NCBI RefSeq assembly: GCF_051857535.1
Contig: NZ_JBPZGY010000019.1
Location: forward strand, 1-64,000
Direction of reading: 5' to 3'
Source of the DNA: Roseateles_B sp051857535
Lineage (GTDB): Bacteria > Pseudomonadota > Gammaproteobacteria > Burkholderiales > Burkholderiaceae_C
Length of the DNA stretch: 64,000 nucleotides
Position 1 is the first letter of the stretch, and each line of letters opens with the position of its first letter. Shown here one piece after another: positions 55,360 through 64,000 of the stretch. The position numbers and the translations under genes are program-made. The notes under the pieces were generated by a model. It made no database searches. It was not told the DNA's origin and was given only the letters and a program-made list of their open reading frames with translations.

Positions 55360-56118
55360 ATGCCCGCTGGCTTCATGCGTCCGGCACGCTGGGTGTGCGC
55401 GCTGTGGCTGTGCGCGCTGTGGGTGTGCGCCCAGCCCGCGCTGGCCGATCCCGGCTACTACGTGCTGACGCCCTATGCCCAGGCCGGGCAATGGGGTGCC
55501 GAACTGCGCTACTGGACCGTCAAGCCCCGCAGGGGCGGGCCCGCCGTGCTGTGGCCCGAACTGGCCCTGTCCTATGGAGTCGGCGAGCGCTGGACCAGCA
55601 CGCTGCTGGCGAGCTTCGAAGGCACGCGCAAGGAAGCCGTCCGACTGGCCACCTGGAACTGGATCAACCAGTTCCGCTTGGGTGATGGCGGTGGCGACTG
55701 GGACTTCGCCCTGCACACCCAAGCGATCCGCACCCAGGGCGAGGAGCACGGGCATGCGCTGGAGCTAGGCCTGGTCAGCCAGACGGAATGGCGCCTGGCC
55801 CGCCTGCAGGCCAATGTGATCCTGGAACATGGCTGGGGCGACCTGGCCCGCAGCGGCACCGAGCTGAAGTACCAGTGGCAAGTGAACTGGCCTCTGCGTC
55901 CCGGCTGGCGCGCGGGCCTGCAGGGCTTTGGCGAAGTGGGCAACTGGCGGGACTGGAAGCCGGCCGAGCGCCAGTCGCACCGGGCCGGCCCTTCGCTGCT
56001 GGGCAGTTGGCCCATGGGCGGGCACCAGGACCTGCAGCTGCAGGCGGCCTATCTGTTCGGCAAGGTCTATGGCCAGCAGGCAGGCATGTTCTCGGCGACC
56101 CTCAAGCTGCTCTTCTGA
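55360..56118 (+). CDS. exported protein of unknown function, strand-rich
   Basis: 252-residue protein with a clear signal peptide (MRPARWVCALWLCALWVCAQPALA, cut before DPGYY). The mature part alternates short strands with aromatic residues (YYVLTPYAQAGQWGAELRYWT, LALSYGVGERWTSTLLASFEG) and ends ATLKLLF, suggesting a small outer-membrane beta barrel. No named family is recognised. A GAGGGAGAG site precedes the start. The start codon lies 517 codons into a much longer open frame that is otherwise antisense to the GGDEF gene. Stop codons of this gene and pbpC are immediately adjacent. Confidence 0.82.
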   Translation: MPAGFMRPARWVCALWLCALWVCAQPALADPGYYVLTPYAQAGQWGAELRYWTVKPRRGGPAVLWPELALSYGVGERWTSTLLASFEGTRKEAVRLATWNWINQFRLGDGGGDWDFALHTQAIRTQGEEHGHALELGLVSQTEWRLARLQANVILEHGWGDLARSGTELKYQWQVNWPLRPGWRAGLQGFGEVGNWRDWKPAERQSHRAGPSLLGSWPMGGHQDLQLQAAYLFGKVYGQQAGMFSATLKLLF

Positions 56119-58536
56119 TCAGAGTCCCTGCACGGAGAAGCGCAGCCTGGCGTAGTGCCCCTGGGCGTCCAGCGCGGTGAGCTGCTGCTCGCCATTGCGC
56201 TGGGGCTGCAGCAGCACCGGCGCCCGGCGTGCTCGGCCATCGGGCGCCTCCTGCCAGGCCAGCAACTGCCCGTCCAGCAGCCAAGCCACCGCCCCCTGCG
56301 CCCCCAGCACCTGCAGCGGCAGGCGGATGTGCTGCTGACCTGGCGTGGGGCGCAGCACCGTCCCGGGCTCCAGGCCCACGATGCGCAGACGTGCACTGGG
56401 CCCGCCCTGGGCCTCGCCCTTGCAGCCGGCCTTCCAGGGCAGTTGCTCCAGGGGATGGCGCTGGGCATCCTCGATCCAGGGCTGCAGCAGCTGCGGCCAG
56501 CGCACAGCGGGCGCGCTGCGGGCCCCTTCCCCCGCACAGTCGCTGGAGACGCGCACGCGACCGCCCGCATCCACCAGCACGCTGAACTCCAGACCCTGGC
56601 CCGCGCCGCGCTCCGGCAGCGTGGGCGGCGCGGCGCCATCCAGCAGCCAGGCCGTACGCTGCTGCAGGCACTGGTCCGACGGCGTGCTGCTGGTCAGGCG
56701 GCCCAGGGGCCAGCAGATGCGTGCCGCCTGCACGCTGGCGGGCTGGCGGCGAGGTGCGAGCTGCTGGGGCCCGATGGCAGCGGCCAGATCACGCAGCAAC
56801 GGTGCCGCGCTGTTGGCGCCGAAGTGCCCCGGATTGGGCGTGCCGTCCGGGCGCCCCATCCAGACGCCCAGGGTGTAGCGGTCGGTCACGCCCAGGGCCC
56901 AGGCATCGCGGAAGCCGAAGCTGGTGCCCGTCTTCCAGGCGATGCGGGCCTCGGACTCGCGGAAGGGCGCGCCGGGCTGGCCGCCGTTCTCCAGGATCTC
57001 GCGGACGATGAAGGCCGCGCCTTCGCTCATCAGCCGCGTCTCGCGCAGGGGATCCTGGGCCTGCAGCCGCGGCTGCAGGGACTGGCCGCCGCGCGCCAGG
57101 GCCGTGTAGGCGCCCACCAGCTCCTCCAGGCGCGTGCTGCCGCCGCCCAGGATCAGGCTCAGGTTGGGCGCGGCGTTGGCCGGCATGCGCAGCCTCAGGC
57201 CCGCGCCGCGCAGCCGGGCAGCAAAGCGTTCGGGGCCGATGCGCTCCAGCAGGTCCACCGCTGGCACGTTGAGCGATCGTTGCAAGGCTTCGGACAGGCT
57301 CACCGGCCCCGAGAAGTCCGCCTGGAAATTGCCGGGCGCATAGCCGCCGAAGTTCTGCGGCGCATCGACCAGCAGGCTCTCGGAATGCACCAGGCCCTGG
57401 TCCAGGGCCATGGCGTAGAGGAAGGGCTTGAGCGTGGATCCCGGCGAGCGCAGGCCTCGCACCATGTCCACATGGGCGGCGCGCTTCATGTCGCTGAAGT
57501 CGGCCGAGCCGGCATAGGCGCGCACCGCACCGTCACGGTTGTCCACGATCAGCGCCGCGATGGACACCTGCTCGGGCAGCGTATTGAGCCGGTCCATCAG
57601 CACCTGCTCCAGGCGCTGTTGCAGGCCCGCGTCCAGCAGCGAGGGCACCACGGTCTGCCCGGCCTTCAGGCCACGCTGGCGCAGGCGTTCGGCCAGCAGC
57701 GGCGCCAGAACGCGCGAGCGCAGGGGGGGAGCGAAGACTTTCTCCAGCTTGGCATCCTGCACCTGGGCGGAGCTCCAGGCGCCCTGGCTCGCGAGGCGAT
57801 CCAGCACCTTGTCGCGCGCGGCCTGGGCCTGGGCAGGATGGCGGTCGGGCCTCAGCCGCGAGGGGCTCTGGGGCAGGGCCGCCAGCAAGGCGGCCTCCGC
57901 ATGGGACAGGTCACGCGCTGACTTTCCAAGGTAGGACTGTGCCGCCATCTCCACACCCTCCACCATGCCGCCCATCGGGGCTTCGTTGAGGTAGAGGGTC
58001 AGGATCTCCCGCTTGCTGAGGTGCCATTCCAGCTGCAGGGCGCGCAGCATCTGCCGCATCTTGGCGCCGAAGCTGCGGGTGGCGCAGGTCTGCAGATTGC
58101 GCTGACGATCGGCGCATTCGGGGTCCAGCAGGCGTGCCACCTGCATGGTCAGCGTGGAGCCACCGGATACCACCTGCCCCGCGCGCATCCATTGCCAGGC
58201 CGCACGGGCCAGCGCCGCCGGGTTGATGCCCGGATGCCACCAGAAGGCTCGGTCCTCATAGCGCAGCAGGGCCTCGACATACAGCGGCGAGACCTGCTCA
58301 AGCGTGACCCGGTGCCGCATGGCTCCGTCTGCGCCGGGCCAGTAGCGCAGCGGGGTGCCGTCCTCGGCCAGCACCACCACGGCCTCCAGCGGCCGCCGCG
58401 CCGGGCTGTCCGGCCAGGCCGCGGCAGGCAAGGGGAACAGCCGGTCCAGGCCCAGCAGGGCCAGCACCAGCACAGCCAACCCCCACCAGGCCCTGCGGCG
58501 CCGGGCCCAGCGCATCAAGCTCAGTCGCGCTGGCAT
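56119..58536 (-). CDS. pbpC: penicillin-binding protein 1C
   Basis: 805-residue bifunctional peptidoglycan synthase. It has an N-terminal membrane anchor (WWGLAVLVLALLGLDRLFPL), then the glycosyltransferase GT51 domain with the catalytic Glu in LRYEDRAFWWHPGINP near residue 92 and GGSTLTMQVARLL. The transpeptidase domain carries SPGSTLKPF (active-site Ser) near 365, SLN in QRSLNVPAVDLL, and KTGTSFGFRDAW near 534. The C-terminal part is the extra domain typical of PbpC. It lies 57 bp downstream of the alpha-2-macroglobulin gene on the same strand, the known pairing of these two genes. Confidence 0.96.
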   Translation of the reverse strand: MPARLSLMRWARRRRAWWGLAVLVLALLGLDRLFPLPAAAWPDSPARRPLEAVVVLAEDGTPLRYWPGADGAMRHRVTLEQVSPLYVEALLRYEDRAFWWHPGINPAALARAAWQWMRAGQVVSGGSTLTMQVARLLDPECADRQRNLQTCATRSFGAKMRQMLRALQLEWHLSKREILTLYLNEAPMGGMVEGVEMAAQSYLGKSARDLSHAEAALLAALPQSPSRLRPDRHPAQAQAARDKVLDRLASQGAWSSAQVQDAKLEKVFAPPLRSRVLAPLLAERLRQRGLKAGQTVVPSLLDAGLQQRLEQVLMDRLNTLPEQVSIAALIVDNRDGAVRAYAGSADFSDMKRAAHVDMVRGLRSPGSTLKPFLYAMALDQGLVHSESLLVDAPQNFGGYAPGNFQADFSGPVSLSEALQRSLNVPAVDLLERIGPERFAARLRGAGLRLRMPANAAPNLSLILGGGSTRLEELVGAYTALARGGQSLQPRLQAQDPLRETRLMSEGAAFIVREILENGGQPGAPFRESEARIAWKTGTSFGFRDAWALGVTDRYTLGVWMGRPDGTPNPGHFGANSAAPLLRDLAAAIGPQQLAPRRQPASVQAARICWPLGRLTSSTPSDQCLQQRTAWLLDGAAPPTLPERGAGQGLEFSVLVDAGGRVRVSSDCAGEGARSAPAVRWPQLLQPWIEDAQRHPLEQLPWKAGCKGEAQGGPSARLRIVGLEPGTVLRPTPGQQHIRLPLQVLGAQGAVAWLLDGQLLAWQEAPDGRARRAPVLLQPQRNGEQQLTALDAQGHYARLRFSVQGL

Positions 58537-58593
58537 GGTGCCTTCACCGACGTGAACTCAGCACGGGTCCCCGTGCGCTGCAAAGGCACGGCT

Positions 58594-61500
58594 TCACTTC
58601 TTGTTGTTCACGACGATGTCCGCCTCGCTCTTGCCGATGCCGCGCAGCTCGGGTCGGTACATGTCCTCGGCAAACGGTGCCGGCACCTGGTAGCGGCCGG
58701 GCGTCACCACGCGCACGAGGTAGAAGACCTCCAGCGTGCGGCCGTCCAGCTGGGCGGCAGCCACGAAGCGGTCGTCGCGGTACTCGGTGTGCACGATGCG
58801 GGGGTTCGCATTGGCCTGGGCGATGTTCTGCCCATCCACCGCGAACTCGCCGGCCTGCGGCCCCTGGCTGAGGTTGAGGTTCTCCACCTCGAAACCGGCC
58901 GGGATGCGGTCCACGATCAGGCCGTCCTTGATGGGCCGCTTGGCCGTTGCACGCAGGCGCACGATGTACATCTCGCCCGTGGAGAACTGGCGCGCCGTGA
59001 CCGGCTTGCCGTCGGTGGTGAAGAGGCTGCGCTCGACCACGATGCTGTCGGTCTGCTGCGGCAGGGGCTTGGTCGGATAGCCCTGGGCATGCAGCTCCAC
59101 GAACAGCGAGCCCTTGCCTTCGTTCTTCAGCACGGTGCCCGCCTTGAGCCGGGTGGCGGCGATGTCCCGCTGCGCCGTTTCCTTGCCGCTGAGCGCATCA
59201 GGCGCGCCGCTGCCGGTCTGCAGGCTGGCGCTCCAGCCCTCGCCGCCCCCCTGCCCATGGGCGCTGCGCACGGCCAGGAAGAGGGCCAGACGCTCCTGGG
59301 TGGAGAAGTAGCGGCGGCGGTCGAAGTCGGCGGCCAGATCGAAGAGCAGGCCCTCGCGGCGCTCGTGCTGGATGCCGTGACGGGCCATCAAGGCATAGGC
59401 CATGGCCTGGTCGCGCACGCGGCTGCCGTAGTCGCCCAGCCATTCCTCCCACCACCACCACTCCTGCGCCGGGGCCAGGGAGGGGTTGATGCCATAGGCG
59501 CGCTGCACGCCCTCCTCCAGGGCCTGCTTCGCCCGGGTCTCGTCGCCCATGAGCTTGAGCGCCAAGCCCAGGTGGATCAGGGGCAGGGGCGAGCGGGCAT
59601 TGCCGCGGTACTGCTCATGCAGGGTCTTGAGCGTAGCCAGCGGTGCCTTCTGGGCACGCGCCAGGATGTAGCCCGCGTGGGCCGCCTCGGCAAAGCGCTG
59701 GTGGGCGATGCGGATCAGCTCGACGTCGCGGTAGTCGGCGACGCGGCCCTTGTCGTCCCGCTTGGGATCCTTGGGCGGCTGGGTCTGCTGCCCGGGGCTG
59801 CGCTGGAACTGCTCCAGGAGGTTGTCCATGGAGCGGCTCAGCATGCTCTCGGGCGGGGCGAAGCCCGCGTCCTTGGCGTCCTGCAGGAAGCCGGTGACAT
59901 AGGCCGAGAGCCAGGCCTCGTAGGGGCTGGTGTTGCTCCACAGGCCGAAGCCGCCCTTGGCCTGCTGCATGCCCGCAAGCCGCCCGAAGGCGCTGTCCAG
60001 GCGCTTGGCGCGCTCCTCGCGCGGGACCGGCGTCATACCGAAGGCCTTGGCCGCTTCCTCGTCGATCATGGCCAGCGGGTAGGCGCTGCTGGTGGTCTGC
60101 TCCAGGCAGCCGTAGGGATAGCCCAGCAGGCCCTTGACCTGCTCGCGGATGTCGATGGGCGGCTTGTCGGACAGGCTCAGCGTGGCGCTGGCCGAGCCGC
60201 CCCAGTAGCCGTCGAGCAGGTTGGCGTCCAGCTTCATCGTGGCACCGGGCTCCAGGCGCACGCGCCGGAGTTCATGCACGGGCGGGGTCAGGGGCTGGAG
60301 CTGCAGCGCGGCCTCGCGCACCAGCTTCAGATCCCCGGCCTGCACGTGCAGCTTGAGCGGCACCAGCCCCGCAGCCTCGGTCGCCTCGACCTGGAAAGTC
60401 AGCACCTTGCGCTGCTTGTCCGCCAGCTGCACGGGCTCGGGCTGGGCGGCCACCCGCAGCGGGCCGTCAGCTTCCAGACGCACCTTGACCTCGCGGGCGC
60501 TGCCCGAGAGATTGCTCACATCGAGTGCGATGGTCGCCTTGTCTCCGGGCGAGAGGAAGCGCGGCAGGGACAGCTCGGCCACCAGGGGCGCAGCCACCAC
60601 GGTCTCGGCCTGGGCGCTGCCGTAGCTGTCGGCGCTCGACACCACGGCCATCACGCGCAGGGTGCCGTTGAAGTCAGGCAGCTTGAAGCTCACCGTGGCC
60701 TCGCCCTTGGCATCGAGCAGGACCGGGCCGCTGAAGAGGTCCACCAGCAGCACTTTGCGAGGCATGCTTTGCGTGTCCCGCTTGCCGGCGTCGCCGCCGA
60801 AGCGCTGGCGGGCCGCATTGCCTTCCATGCGCTCGATCACCTTGCCGTAGACGTCCAGCAGGTCGGCGCCGTAGCGGTGCTTGCCGAAGAAGAAGTCCTG
60901 CGGGTCCGGCGTCTTGAAGCGGGTGATGTTGAGGATGCCCACGTCCACCGCGGACACGGTCACGAGGGCCTGCTTGCCGGCCAGCTGCGGCACCTTGACC
61001 TTGACGGGCAGGGACTGCTCCGGCGTGGCCTTCGGCGGGGCCACCAGTTCCACCTTGGGCTTGCGGTCCTCGCGCCACAGCGGCAGATGCACCAGGCCCA
61101 GGGCGCGGGCCGGCGTGACCTTGTCGCCCTGGCTGCCGGGGCGGAAGGCGGCCACAGTGATGTAGAGGTCGTGGCGCTTCCAGTCCTCGGCCACGGGGAT
61201 CTCGACCGTGGTGCCGCGGGCCTTGACCGAGAGGCGCTCGCTCCAGAGCACGCGGTCGCCCTCGACGGTCACCAGGGCCTCGCCGTCATGCGGCGGCTTG
61301 ATCTCCAGCTTCGCCTTCTGGCCGGGCTTGAAGGGTGCGCCTTCGAGCTTGAGCTGCACGCGATCGGGGCGGTTGCCGACATCGTCGGCATCCTGGGCGC
61401 CCCAGCCGGCGTAGAAGCCATAGCGCAGGGTCTGCCGGGTGGTGGGATCCGAAATCTCCAGACGGTAGCGGCCCCAGCGCACCGGCAGGGCGATCTTGCT

Positions 61501-63660
61501 GCGCTTGTCCAGCTTGATCTGGCGGGCCTCCACCAGCTCTTCCTGGGTGTTGAAGCCGGAGTGCCAGCCGCGGCTGTCGTCATAGCGCCAGTACCACTGG
61601 CGCTCCTCGTAGATGAGGCGCAGCTGCAGGTCGGCCGCGGCCTGGAACTTGCCGGCGGCGTCCACGCGGGTCAGCTCGAACTCGGCCATGCTGCCTTCCT
61701 GCACCACGTTGCGGTCGAAGAGCGGACGGATGGCCACCAGCTGCCCGGCTGGCCACCAGCTGCGCTCGAGCGAACGCACCACCGGGCGGCCGCCGCTCTC
61801 CAGCAGGCTGACGCTGGTGCGCAGCAGCATGGGAGAGCGGCGCTCGCCCAGTGCGGGCTTGAAGCTGAGGGTCGTGTGCCCCTGGCCGTCCAGCTCATCG
61901 TCCTCGGCATCGCTGCGCTTGTGCGCCTTGTCATCGGCAAAGTCGCCAAAGATGAAGCCGGGCAGCGCGCGCGCCAGCGGGTTGACCTGGCGTTCGCTGT
62001 AGAGGCTGGCCTGCACGCGGTTGCCGGAGGCTGGCGCGCCGTAGAGGTAGTCGCCCTGCACGTCGACGTTCAGCTCGGCGTCGCCCGTCAGCACGGCCTC
62101 GGGGGCCGTGAGCTGCAGCTTCATGCGCTCGGGCAGGAATTCCTCGACCTGGAAGGCCCACTGCGCATCCGGCTGCTTGGCGGCCGGGTCCACGCGAGCC
62201 TGCAGCTGCCAGCGGCCCGTGGGGGCGTCCGCCGGCAGGGTGATGGCCTGCTGGTAGTAGCCCGCGCCGGTGGCGCCGGGGCGCACCAGCAGGGTGGCGG
62301 CATTGCTGCCGTCGGGCTTCTTGAGGCTCAGGGTCAGGGGCAGGGGCTTGTCCCAGGCGCGGCCGTCGGCGTCGCGGGCCAGCACGGAGGCCTGGAAGCT
62401 CTCGCCGGGTCGGTAGAGATCACGCCCGGCATAGACGAAGAGCTTGCTGTTGCGCGACGGGTGCCCGATGGCATCGAACTCGGAGAGGTCCAGCGCCGCG
62501 TCGTTGAGCGAGAGCACGGACATCTCCTTGCCCCGCTTGGCCAGCACCACGCGGGCCTTGTCCAGCTTCTGGGTGAAGACGCCATGGCCCTTGCCGTCGC
62601 TGCTGAGCTGCTGCAAGGCCTTGCCGGCCTCGTCCACCAGGGTCAGCTCGACGCCGGACAGCGCCGTGCCGCTCTTCAGCGAGGTGGCGAACACATCCAG
62701 CTGCGCGGCATGGCGGCGCAGGTGCAGGCCGATGTCGGTAACGTAGAAATGCGTGACCTGGTAGTCCCAGCCGAAGCGGCCCGGCGTGTTCATCACCGCC
62801 ACGTAGATGCCCGGTTCCTGCAGCTCCTTGATGCGCTCCACGGGCAGGAAGGAGACGTTGCGGCGGTTGGGGCGTTCGTCGGTCGTGAAGCGGCCGATGT
62901 AGACGCTGTCGGACATGCCGCGCAGCTGGTCCAGCACATAGCCCGAGGTCGTGCCCTTGAGACGGCGGCCCGGGTCCTCGTAGTAGTAGCCGCCCTCGTA
63001 CTCCTCGCTGCCTTCCTCGTAGCCGGCGGCGCGGGGGCGCTCGCGGCGGCCGCCGACCTGGTCCAGGAAGGCACTGAGGTTCTCGGGGCGGATGCGCAGG
63101 AACTGCACATCGACCTGGGGCGTGTTGACGGTCACCACGGGCAGGCCGCCGTTGATCTCGGCCGGCAGCACGGTGCCGCGGCTGGCGAAGTAGTAGGCGT
63201 CGGGCATGGCCACGCTGGCCACCTCGCAGGTCTGCGGCGTGGCCAGCGTGGCCCCGGCCCTGGCCGACAGCTCGCCAGCCATCTTCACGCGAAACTTGCG
63301 CTCGGGCTTGACGTAGGGCAGGTAGAGCACGCGGGGGTTGTCGCCCAGCACCCAGCGGGCCTCGACGGGCGTGGCCTTGTCCTCGGCCTCGTTGGGCGCG
63401 GACTCCGTGGCCGTCAGCAGCTTGCCGAAGTCCTGGCCGCCGGCCAGGGCCTGGGTGAACATCACCGCGATGGCGGGCGAGCCGTCGAAGAGCCGGGCCT
63501 TGCAGTCCGCCAGCGCGAAGGCGGCCAGGGGGCCGGTGTCGGCCTCGCTCGCCTCGGGCGCGCCGCGCTGGCGCTGCCATCCCCACCAGCCCGCCGCCGC
63601 CACCGCTGCCGCCAGGCCCACGCCTGCCAGGATCTTCAGTCCCTTGCCCATTGCTGCCAT
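58594..63660 (-). CDS. bacterial alpha-2-macroglobulin family protein (YfhM-like) with thioester
   Basis: 1688-residue periplasmic protease-trapping protein. The N-terminus has a membrane-anchor-like segment (GLKILAGVGLAAAVAAAGWWGW) with no lipobox Cys after it. Many macroglobulin-type beta domains follow (MG domains, with an MG7-like block near FKLPDFNGTLRVMAVVSSADSYGSA). The thioester motif is GYPYGCLEQTTSSAYPL near residue 1183, then the complement-like helical domain and a receptor-binding-like end (IVDRIPAGFEVENLNL). Known homologues trap proteases attacking the cell envelope and pair with PbpC for wall repair. The start at 63660 follows a GGGAGC site. Confidence 0.94.
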   Translation of the reverse strand: MAAMGKGLKILAGVGLAAAVAAAGWWGWQRQRGAPEASEADTGPLAAFALADCKARLFDGSPAIAVMFTQALAGGQDFGKLLTATESAPNEAEDKATPVEARWVLGDNPRVLYLPYVKPERKFRVKMAGELSARAGATLATPQTCEVASVAMPDAYYFASRGTVLPAEINGGLPVVTVNTPQVDVQFLRIRPENLSAFLDQVGGRRERPRAAGYEEGSEEYEGGYYYEDPGRRLKGTTSGYVLDQLRGMSDSVYIGRFTTDERPNRRNVSFLPVERIKELQEPGIYVAVMNTPGRFGWDYQVTHFYVTDIGLHLRRHAAQLDVFATSLKSGTALSGVELTLVDEAGKALQQLSSDGKGHGVFTQKLDKARVVLAKRGKEMSVLSLNDAALDLSEFDAIGHPSRNSKLFVYAGRDLYRPGESFQASVLARDADGRAWDKPLPLTLSLKKPDGSNAATLLVRPGATGAGYYQQAITLPADAPTGRWQLQARVDPAAKQPDAQWAFQVEEFLPERMKLQLTAPEAVLTGDAELNVDVQGDYLYGAPASGNRVQASLYSERQVNPLARALPGFIFGDFADDKAHKRSDAEDDELDGQGHTTLSFKPALGERRSPMLLRTSVSLLESGGRPVVRSLERSWWPAGQLVAIRPLFDRNVVQEGSMAEFELTRVDAAGKFQAAADLQLRLIYEERQWYWRYDDSRGWHSGFNTQEELVEARQIKLDKRSKIALPVRWGRYRLEISDPTTRQTLRYGFYAGWGAQDADDVGNRPDRVQLKLEGAPFKPGQKAKLEIKPPHDGEALVTVEGDRVLWSERLSVKARGTTVEIPVAEDWKRHDLYITVAAFRPGSQGDKVTPARALGLVHLPLWREDRKPKVELVAPPKATPEQSLPVKVKVPQLAGKQALVTVSAVDVGILNITRFKTPDPQDFFFGKHRYGADLLDVYGKVIERMEGNAARQRFGGDAGKRDTQSMPRKVLLVDLFSGPVLLDAKGEATVSFKLPDFNGTLRVMAVVSSADSYGSAQAETVVAAPLVAELSLPRFLSPGDKATIALDVSNLSGSAREVKVRLEADGPLRVAAQPEPVQLADKQRKVLTFQVEATEAAGLVPLKLHVQAGDLKLVREAALQLQPLTPPVHELRRVRLEPGATMKLDANLLDGYWGGSASATLSLSDKPPIDIREQVKGLLGYPYGCLEQTTSSAYPLAMIDEEAAKAFGMTPVPREERAKRLDSAFGRLAGMQQAKGGFGLWSNTSPYEAWLSAYVTGFLQDAKDAGFAPPESMLSRSMDNLLEQFQRSPGQQTQPPKDPKRDDKGRVADYRDVELIRIAHQRFAEAAHAGYILARAQKAPLATLKTLHEQYRGNARSPLPLIHLGLALKLMGDETRAKQALEEGVQRAYGINPSLAPAQEWWWWEEWLGDYGSRVRDQAMAYALMARHGIQHERREGLLFDLAADFDRRRYFSTQERLALFLAVRSAHGQGGGEGWSASLQTGSGAPDALSGKETAQRDIAATRLKAGTVLKNEGKGSLFVELHAQGYPTKPLPQQTDSIVVERSLFTTDGKPVTARQFSTGEMYIVRLRATAKRPIKDGLIVDRIPAGFEVENLNLSQGPQAGEFAVDGQNIAQANANPRIVHTEYRDDRFVAAAQLDGRTLEVFYLVRVVTPGRYQVPAPFAEDMYRPELRGIGKSEADIVVNNKK

Positions 63661-63850
63661 CGTCTTGCTCCCACCCCTGCTGTTCTCTTCAGGGCGCAGG
63701 CAGTGTAGGGCGGCGCGCGCGGCCGCAAGCGTGGCTGTTGCGCCTTGTTGCTCCCTCCTGCTGGGGGGATGACAGCGCCGCCACGCCGCGAATCGCACAG
63801 CAGGCGTCCGGGGCCTGCGCGGGCATACTCGCGGCTGCCCTCCCATCGCC

Positions 63851-64000
63851 ATGCCCGCCCATCGCATTCCCGAGGCCAACCTGGCCGAGCTGCCCGCCGC
63901 CTGCGGGGTCTACGTCTTCCATGGCGAGGGCGCCCTGCCCCTCTACATCGGCAAGAGCGTCAACATCCGCTCGCGCGTGCTCGCCCATCTGCGCGAGCCC
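63851..64000 (+). CDS. GIY-YIG nuclease, N-terminal part (cut by window edge)
   Basis: The first 50 codons from ATG at 63851. The GIY-YIG signature is read as CGVYVFHG (GVY) and LPLYIGKSVNIRSRVLAHL (YIGKS, with the Arg of the second motif). This is the catalytic start of UvrC/Cho-type nucleases. The protein continues beyond the window, so it cannot be told whether it is Cho-like, or fused to an exonuclease. Divergent from the alpha-2-macroglobulin gene. Confidence 0.85.
   Translation, partial: MPAHRIPEANLAELPAACGVYVFHGEGALPLYIGKSVNIRSRVLAHLREP

Noticed and set aside
58021..63708. 1895-codon plus-strand open frame opposite pbpC and the alpha-2-macroglobulin gene
   Set aside because: Composition (Leu/Ala/Gly/His/Gln-rich) is that of a shadow frame; the minus-strand genes carry complete, recognisable domains.

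Overview
The window comes from the chromosome of a high-GC Gram-negative bacterium. The gene content (LPS Kdo genes, CZB chemoreceptor, MnmE next to YidC, GC-rich codon use) and the replication-origin layout point to a betaproteobacterium of the order Burkholderiales, probably near Roseateles, Inhella or Rubrivivax. The order is fairly secure; the genus is a guess from protein flavour.

Positions 1-1267 are accessory: the tail of an IS5-type transposase, a gene-poor stretch, and an MntA/HepT nucleotidyltransferase-HEPN pair lying 31 bp behind gyrB. Positions 1299-10092 are the origin region. dnaA, dnaN and gyrB run leftward. rpmH, rnpA, yidD and yidC run rightward, and mnmE follows a strong terminator. 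DnaA boxes lie between dnaA and rpmH. A second group of DnaA-box-like sites lies inside an extra segment of rnpA.

Positions 11783-26422 are mixed chromosomal genes: a Tat-type dienelactone hydrolase, a chemoreceptor with a zinc-binding CZB tail, a cytochrome P450, apt, a frameshifted small secreted protein, a PAS-GGDEF protein, an operon of histidine phosphatase / EthD-like protein / acyl-CoA dehydrogenase, an OafA-type acyltransferase, a KefB-type antiporter, and the remains of a MacB-type permease. gdhA follows, then two poorly known genes, then the Kdo and LPS-transport set kdsD-kdsC-lptC with an SDR gene in place of the usual lptA-lptB.

Positions 32359-42939 hold a DUF5916-like secreted protein, a glycine-rich RRM protein, and a tight five-gene run (membrane protein, BtuF-like binding protein without signal peptide, MarC, nitronate monooxygenase, GMC oxidoreductase). 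pepA, a thioredoxin-like gene and a 53-residue basic protein follow. Positions 43063-53712 hold a SNF2 helicase, a divergent EamA exporter/Lrp regulator pair with a candidate operator, a DTW-domain tRNA-modification enzyme, an RDD protein overlapping a phosphoesterase, a TSUP transporter preceded by a hairpin-rich leader with an intrinsic terminator, and an HDOD protein. The right end carries a second GGDEF protein, a small exported protein, the pbpC / alpha-2-macroglobulin pair on the minus strand, and the start of a GIY-YIG nuclease cut by the window edge.

I recognised no rRNA or tRNA gene, no CRISPR array and no prophage by eye. The best leads for something new are the TSUP leader RNA with a duplicated terminator arm, the DnaA-box cluster within rnpA, and the toxin-antitoxin-like pair attached to the dnaA-dnaN-gyrB group.
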